Below are positions 15,831 to 23,266 of a stretch of 35,583 nucleotides of DNA, piece by piece; positions within the stretch are counted from its first letter, which is position 1, and every line of letters begins with the position of its first letter. The position numbers were made by a program, and so were the translations under genes. Origin of the DNA: Glycomyces algeriensis (GTDB lineage: Bacteria > Actinomycetota > Actinomycetes > Mycobacteriales > Micromonosporaceae); the NCBI RefSeq assembly GCF_027622855.1, contig NZ_JAPZVR010000001.1, positions 603,271 through 638,853 on the forward strand. The letters are read 5' to 3'. The notes below the pieces were generated by a model. It had not been told where the DNA came from, made no database searches, and saw only the letters and a list, made by a program, of their open reading frames with translations.

Positions 15831-16247
15831 TCAGTCGAGGTAAAGATCAACGTCAACCTCGGCGTCAATCTCGGCCAAGAAATGAAGCATGCCGGCATCC
15901 AAGTGAAACCCCGGCCCGTGCGGATCGGATTCCGACATCCACTGCACCAGCTCCAGAGTTATTTCACACCCAGCCTCCCGCAAAGCAATAAAAGACTCTC
16001 GCATACGAAATACCCTCACAAAGAGTCGGTCAATGACCTCCTCGAGAGGCACTTCACGATCACCGAATTCACGAATTTTCCAGGAGCTCTCCTTCGCCGG
16101 AATTGAAACAATCGACCCCGACCGGATTTGGCCCTTGCCTAGGGAGATATCCGGAGCAATGCCAGCAATCTTTGACATTTCTTCAACCGACTGCACTTCG
16201 CTCCATGCCACAAGGGCCGCCAGACGGGGAACTATATCGCTGCCCAT
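15831..16247 (-). CDS. DUF4279 domain protein
   Basis: A 138-residue soluble protein. The DUF4279 pattern is visible: WKIREFGDREVPLEEVIDRL in the middle, SFIALREAGCEITLELVQWM, and the C-terminal PGFHLDAGMLHFLAEIDAEV followed by DVDLYLD. It starts at the ATG at 16247 and overlaps the end of an upstream frame by 16 nt, which suggests it once belonged to an operon. GC content is clearly lower than in the flanking operons, consistent with horizontal transfer. The domain has no known biochemical activity, and members often occur as orphan small genes in accessory regions. Confidence 0.75.
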   Translation of the reverse strand: MGSDIVPRLAALVAWSEVQSVEEMSKIAGIAPDISLGKGQIRSGSIVSIPAKESSWKIREFGDREVPLEEVIDRLFVRVFRMRESFIALREAGCEITLELVQWMSESDPHGPGFHLDAGMLHFLAEIDAEVDVDLYLD

Positions 16248-16504
16248 GATCCGAAAGTCTTCCTCACTCTAAAATGACAGATACCCGGAAAGCCCGAATA
16301 CCAGAAGAGCCCCTGAGGAACCGCCCGAAGGTAGGCACTTTCCGGCTCAGCAGCTAGGGGCTGAAGATTCACTGCAATGAAGGCGAACCCAGCGCCCGGC
16401 AGCGTACCGCGGACCTCGGCCTCCCTCAATACATCCACAAGGTACGGCACCGACTGCAGCCAAGTCGTCGAAACGATCCTAAGCGACAGCGTGACGGTTC
16501 CCGT
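16232..16504 (-). pseudogene. 3' fragment of a gene upstream of the DUF4279 gene
   Basis: About 90 residues, TGTVTLSLRIVSTTWLQSVP, YLVDVLREAEVRGTLPGAGF, AFIAVNLQPLAAEPESAYLR, ending RKTFGSWAAI. The composition is protein-like and the end overlaps the DUF4279 start by 16 nt, as in an operon. Upstream of about 16504 the frame turns low-complexity with no start. It looks like the C-terminus of a truncated gene of unknown family. Confidence 0.4.
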
Positions 16505-16609
16505 GTCGGACGCTGCAGGGGGCCACCTTGATGGCGATCCGCAGCTCAGCCTCGGTGGGCCTGTCGCATTAGTGTTGTCATCCTGACGACGTTCGCCCTG
16601 ACCTCTGGC

Positions 16610-16810
16610 GTGCTCGTCGCCGACGCCTACTGGAATTTCGGTACGCGACGCTTCTTCGACGCGGTAGGAGTCGTGCTGCTGGCTACGATCGCCGTGTACT
16701 TCGGCTTCATCGTCGGCGCCGTCGATCCGGGGCGGGTCACCTGGTACGTCATTGCCTCCGCCCTCGCGGCCGTGGTTGGATGGCTGGTCGCCGACGAAGC
16801 GAACTACTAG
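16610..16810 (+). CDS. small membrane protein or membrane-domain fragment
   Basis: The frame from a GTG at 16610 encodes 66 residues with two clear membrane segments (DAVGVVLLATIAVYFGFIVG and YVIASALAAVVGWLVADE). An in-frame hydrophobic stretch just upstream of the GTG (ISVVILTTFALTSG) would make a third, but no start codon precedes it. It is probably the C-terminal part of a larger membrane protein whose 5' end has been lost at a junction near 16580. No family is recognised. Confidence 0.4.
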   Translation: MLVADAYWNFGTRRFFDAVGVVLLATIAVYFGFIVGAVDPGRVTWYVIASALAAVVGWLVADEANY

Positions 16811-17061
16811 CGGCGCGGAACGATGACACTGCGGTGTCACGGCTCGGCTGGCGCCTGGTCGTAAGGGCAGCTCGTCAAGGTGTACACGACGCAGCTTCGT
16901 ATGCTGCAGTTGCCCGCTTGGCGTTCGCGACGCAGCCTGCACTTCAAAGGGCCGCACCGGCTACCCCCAGTGGACGCCCTTACGGGCGGACATTCCCGCC
17001 GGCCGGGTCCGGATCCTCAAGGGCTTAAGGACCTCCAGGAGGTTCTTGGAGGCTTTGACTC

Positions 17062-17361
17062 GCCGATGTACGCCAGGCCGTCCGCAGTAGCTTCAGCGAG
17101 CAGGAGCGAGACCGCACCGGTGTCACGTTCGGTCCAGCCGACCACGACGGCGTCGATGGCAGCAGTGTGCCGGACCTTCACCCACGACCTCGTTCTGCCT
17201 TTGACGTAGAAGCTTCCGAGGCTTTGCGCGACCACACCTTCGAGGCCGTGGGCGGCGCTCGCGGCCATCATCGCGGGCCCGTCATTCGAGATCGGCGGGA
17301 CGACCCACGCGGGAGGTAGCGGCAGCGTTTCGAGAAGGGCCCGGCGCTCGGCGAACGGGCG
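17062..17361 (-). pseudogene. ATP-dependent DNA ligase (LigD/LigC-type) fragment
   Basis: About 100 residues from the nucleotidyltransferase/OB junction of an NHEJ-type ATP-dependent DNA ligase: RPFAERRALLETLPLPPAWV, SNDGPAMMAASAAHGLEGVV, SFYVKGRTRSWVKVRHTAAI, VVGWTERDTGAVSLLLAEAT. Ligase motif IV normally reads EGVVAK; here it is EGVVAQS. Motif V (SWVKVR) is present. The active-site lysine motif KxDG and the rest of the protein are absent at both ends. It is decayed, and lies about 2.1 kb from a Ku remnant, so the two may once have formed one repair locus. Confidence 0.8.
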
Positions 17362-17549
17362 CGCGGGACTGGAGCCGGAACTGCGGTCGACGCAGCCGCC
17401 GATAACACGACATGTTGACCGGACTAGGCAGTGTTTACGAACCTTCTCAGACTCGGGGAGGCCGGAAAGGGCTGAAGCGACTGCCTGCATTGGCATCGGG
17501 CGTCCGGCATTGACGCGCAGCTGGCACCCGGGCGGGGTTGCACCGGCGC

Positions 17550-18089
17550 TCAGGCGGTAGCCGAGTTGCGGAGGTGCCGGTTGATCAGCAGGATGCCGAC
17601 GAGCGGCAGTCCGAAGAGGGTCACGAGCGGGGGAATCCCTTCGGTCGGCGCGAGCCAGGGTGGCGCGGCGGATTGCAGCATTTCCCTGAGCTCGTAGTAG
17701 ACGAAGCTGCGTGAAAGGCTCTGGGCCACGGTCAAGTAGAGGATGACGAGGGTGCCGACCATGCAGAGCACTCCCAGGGCGACGACCGACCACCGCGGCC
17801 CGATGCGGGAGGCGACCGCGAGCGCCCCGAACGCGATCGCGAGGACGAGATAGAGAACGCCCGAAAAAATGAATCGGAGGCCCACGATGTAGTCGAGATC
17901 CGGCAGGTAGTTCGCTCCGAAGACCTCGCCTCTCATCAGGATCGCTGCGACGGATTCCTTGGCGGGTCCGGCAGCGTCGAACAGGACGACCGCGCAGGCG
18001 AGGAGGATCACCGCGAGCGTGAAGGAAAGGATGACCGCGGATTCGGAGCGGTTCGGTTTGGGACGCGGGGGACTCGGGAGTCGCCTCAT
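17550..18089 (-). CDS. hypothetical four-helix membrane protein
   Basis: A 179-residue protein with a basic N-terminus (MRRLPSPPRPKPNRSES) and four membrane segments: VILSFTLAVILLACAVVLF, RFIFSGVLYLVLAIAFGALA, WSVVALGVLCMVGTLVILYL and PPLVTLFGLPLVGILLI. It ends RHLRNSATA. The frame is intact with normal codon bias. It stands between the decayed ligase fragment and a transposase remnant in divergent orientation. No family or function is recognised. Confidence 0.75.
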   Translation of the reverse strand: MRRLPSPPRPKPNRSESAVILSFTLAVILLACAVVLFDAAGPAKESVAAILMRGEVFGANYLPDLDYIVGLRFIFSGVLYLVLAIAFGALAVASRIGPRWSVVALGVLCMVGTLVILYLTVAQSLSRSFVYYELREMLQSAAPPWLAPTEGIPPLVTLFGLPLVGILLINRHLRNSATA

Positions 18090-18174
18090 GAGGGTGTCCG
18101 ATCGACGTGTGCGGGACTTCCGATCCTAGAGGTTGCCCGTTATCGCCTGTGGCCCAACGACTTATGATGTCCGG

Positions 18175-18612
18175 GTGGGTGTGGTGACGGCTTCTGAGGA
18201 GTGCTGGATCGAGCCGTTCTCGGGGTTGACGCCTGGAGTGTTCTCTCGTCTGGTGCGACAGCTCGAACGCGAGGGTGTCAACGCGCCTCGGCCGGGTCGG
18301 CCTTGGAGCCTGCCGTTAGCCGACCGCATTCTGCTGGTTGCCGCCTACTGGCGGACGAACTTGACCCTTCGTCAGCTCGCGCCCCTGTTCGGGATTTCGA
18401 AGTCAGCCGCCGACCGCATCATCGACCACTTGGGCCCGAAGCTGGCTCTGCGGCCGCGCCAGCGGTTTGTGAAGGGAACGGTGCTGATCGTGGATGGCAC
18501 GCTGGTTCTTACCCGTGACCGGACCATCGCTGCGCCCAGCAAGAACTACCGATACTCGACCAACCACCAGGTTGTCATCGATGCCGACACGACGGTGTCG
18601 CGGTCGCGGTGA
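18175..18612 (+). mobile_element. IS5-type (DDE_Tnp_4/HARBI1-like) transposase, N-terminal part
   Basis: The frame starts at a GTG at 18175, 6 nt after TATGAT (18163-18168). It encodes a helix-turn-helix-containing N-terminus (LADRILLVAAYWRTNLTLRQ, LAPLFGISKSAADRIIDHLG) and the first catalytic aspartate in LIVDGTLVLTRD, then RYSTNHQVVIDADT. Right after DADT the sequence leaves the family (TVSRSR and stop), where about 110 residues including the second aspartate and glutamate should follow. A frameshift and truncation are therefore present near 18590. It is inactive. Confidence 0.8.
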
Positions 18613-18765
18613 GCGGCATCGCCCGTCTCCACAACCTCGCCAGGCTCGGATGAACGGCGAGTCGGAATTCGCACTCAATGCCACTTCGGAGCTGAGGCGG
18701 GACTCGCCTAACCTGGTTGGCGTGGCATGGATTGGCCATTGGGCGCAGGGCAAGGGGTGATGGTG

Positions 18766-19179
18766 ATGAGCGACGGTCAGATCGAGAATCTGCTGGACCG
18801 GCTTGTCGGATGCGAGCTGTGCTCGGTGCAGTTTGTGCGGGATTATGTGCAGTTGCACTTCGAGGGCTCCGTAGATTCGCCCGTGCTTACCTGCTACGTC
18901 ATGCCTGGGGTAGCGAAGTTCCCTCCGGGCGCTGCCGAACTCGTAGACGGCAGCCCCGGATTTGCCGACGCGCTCAGGGCTTTTATCGACGAGAGTGTGT
19001 GCGACGCCACCGCAGCGGTGGGCACCGGCCTGGTCATTGAACTGCGGACCGGGGCAATCGCACTCAATCCGACATCCGATCAACTCGCAGGACCAGAGAT
19101 TGCCATGCTCTCCGGTTTCAAGGACCGCAGCTGGACGGTGTGGCGACCAGGCGAGGACGAGTTTGCCGAACTCACCTGA
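18766..19179 (+). CDS. hypothetical protein (137 aa), immunity-like
   Basis: A soluble acidic protein beginning MSDGQIENLLDRLVGCELCS. AAGGGG (18752-18757) precedes the ATG at 18766 by 8 nt; ATG and GTG codons at 18760 and 18763 are less well spaced. Core motifs are VQFVRDYVQLHFEGS, LTCYVMPGVAKFPPGA, FADALRAFIDESV and the C-terminal GPEIAMLSGFKDRSWTVWRP. I believe small proteins with this layout recur as single genes in actinobacterial accessory regions and near polymorphic toxins, but no toxin is adjacent. The function is unknown. Confidence 0.75.
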   Translation: MSDGQIENLLDRLVGCELCSVQFVRDYVQLHFEGSVDSPVLTCYVMPGVAKFPPGAAELVDGSPGFADALRAFIDESVCDATAAVGTGLVIELRTGAIALNPTSDQLAGPEIAMLSGFKDRSWTVWRPGEDEFAELT

Positions 19180-19499
19180 CCCGCGAACCACCGATGCGAC
19201 AACCGTTCCTCAATAGCGGGACAAGCTTTAGGTGCCGGATACCACCGCGGTGTACTGTCCCAATCAGACTAGGCCGAGCGCGTACGGCATCGGCTGCCCA
19301 CCGCCCGCTCCAACGAGAGTCCTTGAACGCCAGATACCTGTCGGTCAAGTCCGGTAAAGAATCCCGTCCCATTTCACCTCGGATGACCAACCTGGCCCGG
19401 TTGGAAGTTTCCCCGCGGCAGGCAGCATCGGTGCGGGTAGAGCGGAAGGTCCACGTTCTCGAGCATAGGCGCGCGCACTGCCGACGAAAACTCACGTTT
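19180..19499. other. no gene recognised
   Basis: Open frames exist on both strands but show no motif. The 5' portion of the Ku gene would be expected here if only point mutations had occurred. No Ku-like sequence is readable, so it was deleted or replaced. Confidence 0.35.
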
Positions 19500-19879
19500 C
19501 ACATCCGCCCCCGCAGTCCGAGCTTGAGATGGCGCAGCTCATCGACATGCGCACTGGCGACTTGGGACCCCGAGTAGTACTTCGACGAGTACCAGCAGGC
19601 GCTGGACGAACTGATCGAAGCGAAAGCCGAGGGTCGCCCGGCGACCAAGGGCAAGACCGAAACCCGGCGAAGGTCACGAACATCCTGGACGCTTTGAAGC
19701 AGTCGGTGGAGCAGGCCGACCCTGGCCGCAATCCGCTGGCTACCGCACGGAAGCAGACCGCCAAGAAATCGGCGAAGAAGGCCACGCGGAAGACACCGGC
19801 GAAGAGGACCACAAAAGCCGCCGCCCGCAAACGGACCAGCTCCTGGAGCGAGCCTCTGGGCCGCCCAGGCAACTGCTGA
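19500..19879 (+). pseudogene. ku: Ku (NHEJ) C-terminal remnant with two compensating frameshifts
   Basis: Three pieces read as the C-terminus of bacterial Ku. First frame: PQSELEMAQLIDMRTGD (19511-19561). Second frame: WDPE, stop, YFDEYQQALDELIEAKAEGR (from 19563). Back in the first frame: PAKVTNILDALKQSVEQAD (from 19664), followed by a lysine/alanine-rich tail (KKSAKKATRKTPAKRTTK) typical of Ku DNA-binding extensions. An extra T at 19562-19563 (CTTGG for CTGG) shifts the frame and a lost base near 19661-19663 restores it. In the shifted part, a TAG at 19575-19577 stands where Q or K is usual. The core ring domain upstream is missing. It is a pseudogene. Confidence 0.85.
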
Positions 19880-19917
19880 TCTCGAGCCGGCGCCGGGGCT
19901 GAAGCAGGCGCCCGGAG

Positions 19918-20385
19918 TCAGTGCCAGTTCGCGACCTCGTACACGAACCACAGTGCGGACCGGCCGGCGACCGACGACTTGGCGGCGGTCTCGGCCGCTG
20001 CCACCGGGTCGTACGCCCCGTCTTCCAAGCGGTGGCCGACCTCGTCGCCCGCGACCGAGATCCGATACCCGCATGATGCGTGCTGCCACCGGTACCCGGC
20101 GAGCCGCCACGGCTCCGAGTCCTCCTCGGGCGGATCCGGTTCGGACACGACCAGCGGCCATGACCGCTCCAACCTCCGATTGCGGTAGACCGCGGCCTTC
20201 TGCGCGAACGCGAGCACGTTGTAGCCCATCGGAATCCATTCCTCGAGCGCCAACCCGAGCCGGTCGGGGCGCTCGGTCGTCGCATACGAGACACGGTTCG
20301 ACCCGAACACGATGAACTGCGGCTCGCCGCGGTGCATGTCGAACGGGTCAATCTGGTCGACCGGAGGGTACTCGTAACGGCTCAT
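19918..20385 (-). CDS. hypothetical protein (155 aa)
   Basis: A soluble protein beginning MSRYEYPPVDQIDPFDMHRG and ending FVYEVANWH. It is rich in Trp and Arg, with segments EPQFIVFGSNRVSYATTERP and WLRAGYRW-like Trp-rich patches (RLAGYRWQHASCGYRISVAG). No signal peptide or membrane segment is present. The frame is intact with strong third-position GC. It converges with the Ku remnant (38 bp apart) and is 142 bp upstream of the next minus-strand gene. No family is recognised. Confidence 0.7.
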   Translation of the reverse strand: MSRYEYPPVDQIDPFDMHRGEPQFIVFGSNRVSYATTERPDRLGLALEEWIPMGYNVLAFAQKAAVYRNRRLERSWPLVVSEPDPPEEDSEPWRLAGYRWQHASCGYRISVAGDEVGHRLEDGAYDPVAAAETAAKSSVAGRSALWFVYEVANWH

Positions 20386-20527
20386 CCGCCGATTCTCGCC
20401 GACAACCCCAACACCGGACGCAGATGGGCGCGTCAGTGTCTGGTGTGCTCACCTCAACGAATCTGCTTCGCGCAGACGGCCCTCGACAGTGCTTCCCACC
20501 CTGCCACCCCAGAAATGTAGCCCCTCG

Positions 20528-21058
20528 TCAGCGGGTGCCGCTTTCGATGGCGGGGCCGGACACCGTCCCTGGGGCGTGGAGCAGGGCCAGCGCTTCGTCC
20601 TCCCTGAGGACCCTGGGCTCCGAGACGTCGAGGCCCCCTTCGGTGCGGATGCGGTTGATGCTGCGGCGCATCGACGGGGGCGTGAACATCACGCCCGCGA
20701 CGCCGGCCGCCAGGACCGGGATCGAGGTGACGCGCAGCGCCTGCGTCCAGTCGCCGTCGACGCCGATGGCGGGGAGGACGATCCAGCCGCAGATCATCGC
20801 GGCCAGCCCGACCACGCCCGTGAGGGCCACCGCTCGCGCCACGCGCTCGTATCGCGCGGCGGACGCGTCGAGGGCGTCCTCGACAGCGTACAAATCCGTA
20901 AGCGCCAGGCGCCGCGTGGTGGCGTAGCGGAGGTACTTCAGGCCGTTCGGTGTCTCCTGCTGCGGGTTCGAGTGGTCCAGCGCCTTCGGGTAGGCCTTGA
21001 TCGCCGTGCCGTCCGCGGTGAGGTGCCATTGGTAGGTCCGGGGCCCCTGCGGTGTCAT
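20528..21058 (-). CDS. hypothetical two-helix membrane protein
   Basis: A 176-residue protein from an ATG at 21058 (MTPQGPRTYQWHLTADGT). AGGGAA lies just 5' of the start, which favours it over the ATG at 21139. It has two membrane segments, AVALTGVVGLAAMICGWIVL and VTSIPVLAAGVAGVMF, separated by a short loop. The N-terminal cytoplasmic part is about 90 residues (KYLRYATTRRLALTDLYAVE). The C-terminal tail ends PGTVSGPAIESGTR. The topology suggests both termini are in the cytoplasm. No function can be assigned. Confidence 0.7.
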   Translation of the reverse strand: MTPQGPRTYQWHLTADGTAIKAYPKALDHSNPQQETPNGLKYLRYATTRRLALTDLYAVEDALDASAARYERVARAVALTGVVGLAAMICGWIVLPAIGVDGDWTQALRVTSIPVLAAGVAGVMFTPPSMRRSINRIRTEGGLDVSEPRVLREDEALALLHAPGTVSGPAIESGTR

Positions 21059-21154
21059 GTTCCCTGCCTTGCCGTCGGTTCGTCGTGCCTCGCCGACGAG
21101 TATGGCCCTCCACCAGACGGTGGAAAGACGGCCGGTCACCGACTCGCCATTGAA

Positions 21155-21848
21155 TCAGGCTTCGCCATGCGCTGCAGCGAAAGCGGTCATAGCCGCGTCG
21201 ACTTCGTCCGGTTTCGGCTCCCGGAGGATTGAGTTGCCTTCCTGGATGTACATCGGGCAGCCCCAGGAGTCCGGCTCCTCGCCGGGGATTGGGGGTTGTC
21301 CTCCGCCTTCCGAGCTTGGCTCTTCGGTGTTCTTCACGACGATCTCACCGACCTGTTCATGAGTGGCGGCCTCGTAGACCTCGAACACGAAGTCGACCGC
21401 GTAGACACCCACTTCGACGTCGCCCTCGTACGGGCAGACATCCACCTCGTAAGCATGATTCGCGGTGCCGCATGCGATGAGTTCCGCGCCGGCCAGTTCC
21501 TCGTCCGTGTACCCCTGGTTCGGTTCGGTCTCGTCCTTCAGGTTGGAATTGTCGTGCATGCCGGTGTTCTTGTCGATCCAGTACACGATCGACGGCGCTT
21601 GGGTCGTCTCAAGGCGCGGTGATTCGTCGAAGACGGTTTCGCGGTCCGAGCAGAAGTCCTCCAGATGCGCGTTGGTCTCGGGGAGCGAAGGCGGCCAGGC
21701 GAGGTAGGCCCAGAGCCCGGCAAGACCCGCTGCGAGGGCGATGAGCAGGGCGATGCGAGGTGCCCCGAAAATCCTTCCAGTTCCGCTTGCGTCGGAGCTT
21801 GCGGGCCAGGCGATCGGGGAGTTCGTCAGCGAACGATCGATTCGACAT
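21155..21848 (-). pseudogene. membrane-anchored extracytoplasmic protein with a frameshift
   Basis: The N-terminus MSNRSFADELPDRLARKLRR, then KRNWK, starts at an ATG at 21848 in one frame. The rest, IFGAPRIALLIALAAGLAGL and an acidic exported domain of about 175 residues ending AFAAAHGEA, lies in another frame. Removing one base of the C pair at 21773-21774 (plus-strand numbering) joins them as NWK-IFGAP, giving a basic cytoplasmic N-terminus, one membrane anchor and an outer domain with cysteines (DFCSD, ELIACG, DVCPYEGD, WGCPMY). Either the gene is broken or this is a sequencing error. No alternative start with a ribosome site is seen in the second frame. The family is unknown. Confidence 0.6.
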
Positions 21849-22056
21849 CGTCGGGGTCCTGATCTTCTAGGCGGTGAACCCATCGTAGGGGCGGCCCGCG
21901 ACACGGATCGCCCTGCAATTCGACAACCTGCAATCCGGTACTCAACGAGCCGGGATGGAACGGTGCAATCACAATCCCGCTGAGTCAGCACTCGGCGGCC
22001 CGGTTGCAGCAGCCAAACGCACCCAAGGAGCCGCCGCAGACTTCAATTGTGCTGAC

Positions 22057-22926
22057 CTAGTCCCTATGAAACGGGAGCCCGTGGCGGCGGGCGGTGGCCT
22101 CACCGACGTCGCCGATCAAGCCCTTGACAACGGTCGCCACCAGAATCACCGCCGGCGTGAGCAGGGCTATGCCTGGCCCAGTGCCGTACGCGCCGATGTC
22201 GAGTCCGCGCACCAACGCCGCAAGCGCGGCACCGGTCAGGATCAGCAGCCAGGTCCCGAGCCGGGCCGCCACACGAGAACGGTTGGTCGCACCAGCAGCG
22301 GTGACCGTCGGCGGCGCGAAACCCATCTCCGTGTAGCAGCTCCACACTGCTCGGTTCGCCGTCCAGGCCAGCGCGAGCGACATTGCCGCCAGGGCGACTG
22401 CGGCGGTGAGCGCGTCGGCGCCGGTGATCGACCGCCACGCCCACGCGAACAGCGCGAGTCCGGGAAGCGCCCCGGCCCACCAGAGCCACCCTGTGTTTCG
22501 CACCAGGTTCCAACCGCGCAGGTGCATGTCCAAGGCGACGTGGGTGGCAGCGTGTGCGGCGACGACCGCGAACAGGGCGGCACCGATGAGCCATCGGCCA
22601 GGCCCGGGGTAGAGCTCGGTCCACGTCGCCGTGTACCCCGTTCCGTGCTTGAGCATCAGCGCCGTGGTGTTGCCCACGACCGGTGCGGCCGCGAGCGACA
22701 GGAAGAATCCCAGGCTCACCGGTATTGCGAGGTGACCGATGAGTCCGCGCGCGAGTTGCGGCCGGTCCACGATCGGCCCGAACACGGCGTCGGGTCCAGG
22801 CCCCGTGGGGGCCAGGACGATCGCGGCCCGTACGAGCGTCACGGCTCCCAACTGTGCCGCGGTAAGCGACTGCACGAAGGCGATCCCGGCCGCGACGAGG
22901 CCTGCACCCGCCAGCCACCACCACAT
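22057..22926 (-). CDS. polytopic membrane protein of unknown function
   Basis: A 289-residue protein with about eight hydrophobic segments. It starts MWWWLAGAGLVAAGIAFVQS, contains SLGFFLSLAAAPVVG, ALFAVVAAHAATHVALDM and WLWWAGALPGLALFAWAW, and ends with a basic cytoplasmic tail RRHGLPFHRD. TATCCT stands 6 nt before the ATG at 22926 and no Shine-Dalgarno is visible, so it is probably leaderless. Histidines and tryptophans within membrane segments (AAHAATHVALDMHLRGW) recall haem- or metal-handling membrane proteins, but no motif proves this. Confidence 0.7.
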   Translation of the reverse strand: MWWWLAGAGLVAAGIAFVQSLTAAQLGAVTLVRAAIVLAPTGPGPDAVFGPIVDRPQLARGLIGHLAIPVSLGFFLSLAAAPVVGNTTALMLKHGTGYTATWTELYPGPGRWLIGAALFAVVAAHAATHVALDMHLRGWNLVRNTGWLWWAGALPGLALFAWAWRSITGADALTAAVALAAMSLALAWTANRAVWSCYTEMGFAPPTVTAAGATNRSRVAARLGTWLLILTGAALAALVRGLDIGAYGTGPGIALLTPAVILVATVVKGLIGDVGEATARRHGLPFHRD

Positions 22927-23266
22927 CCGTAAAGGATACGGACATGCACCCCACAAAGAGGGTCCCGCTCGACTGGTTCGAGTCCCCGACAGCCCTTGGT
23001 GGACATGCCGGAGACAAATCTGTTGGTAGTCAACCAAAGTCGCTGACCCTATGCCATCACGTCGGCGAGAACGCCGTCCAGGCGATCCCGGGCCTCACCG
23101 GGTGCGGCCGCGTGCTCATCCACGCCCGCCACGGCTGCGGTTCTTCGACCGCGTCGTCTTCGAACGCGCCCGGCCGACCACGATCTGCCCTCCGGATCCG
23201 CCGCCGCCCGCGCCAACCCCCGCAACTCCAGCGTCAACCGCACCTCGTACAAGTCATTGGGCTGAT
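22927..23266. other. right junction of the accessory region, with a possible gene 5' fragment
   Basis: A minus-strand frame at 23049-23252 begins with a TTG-started peptide YEVRLTLELRGLARAAADPE with strong GC bias. It then turns Arg-rich, as if frameshifted near 23185. It lies downstream of the alpha/beta-hydrolase gene on the same strand and may be the remaining 5' end of the next gene in that operon. A tRNA-like GGTTCGAGTCC at about 22973 was checked and does not fold. Confidence 0.35.

Noticed and set aside
22966-22992. tRNA-like GGTTCGAGTCC near the right junction, as a possible att site
   Set aside because: The five bases on each side do not pair as a T-stem, no matching copy was found at the left edge, and no integrase is present.
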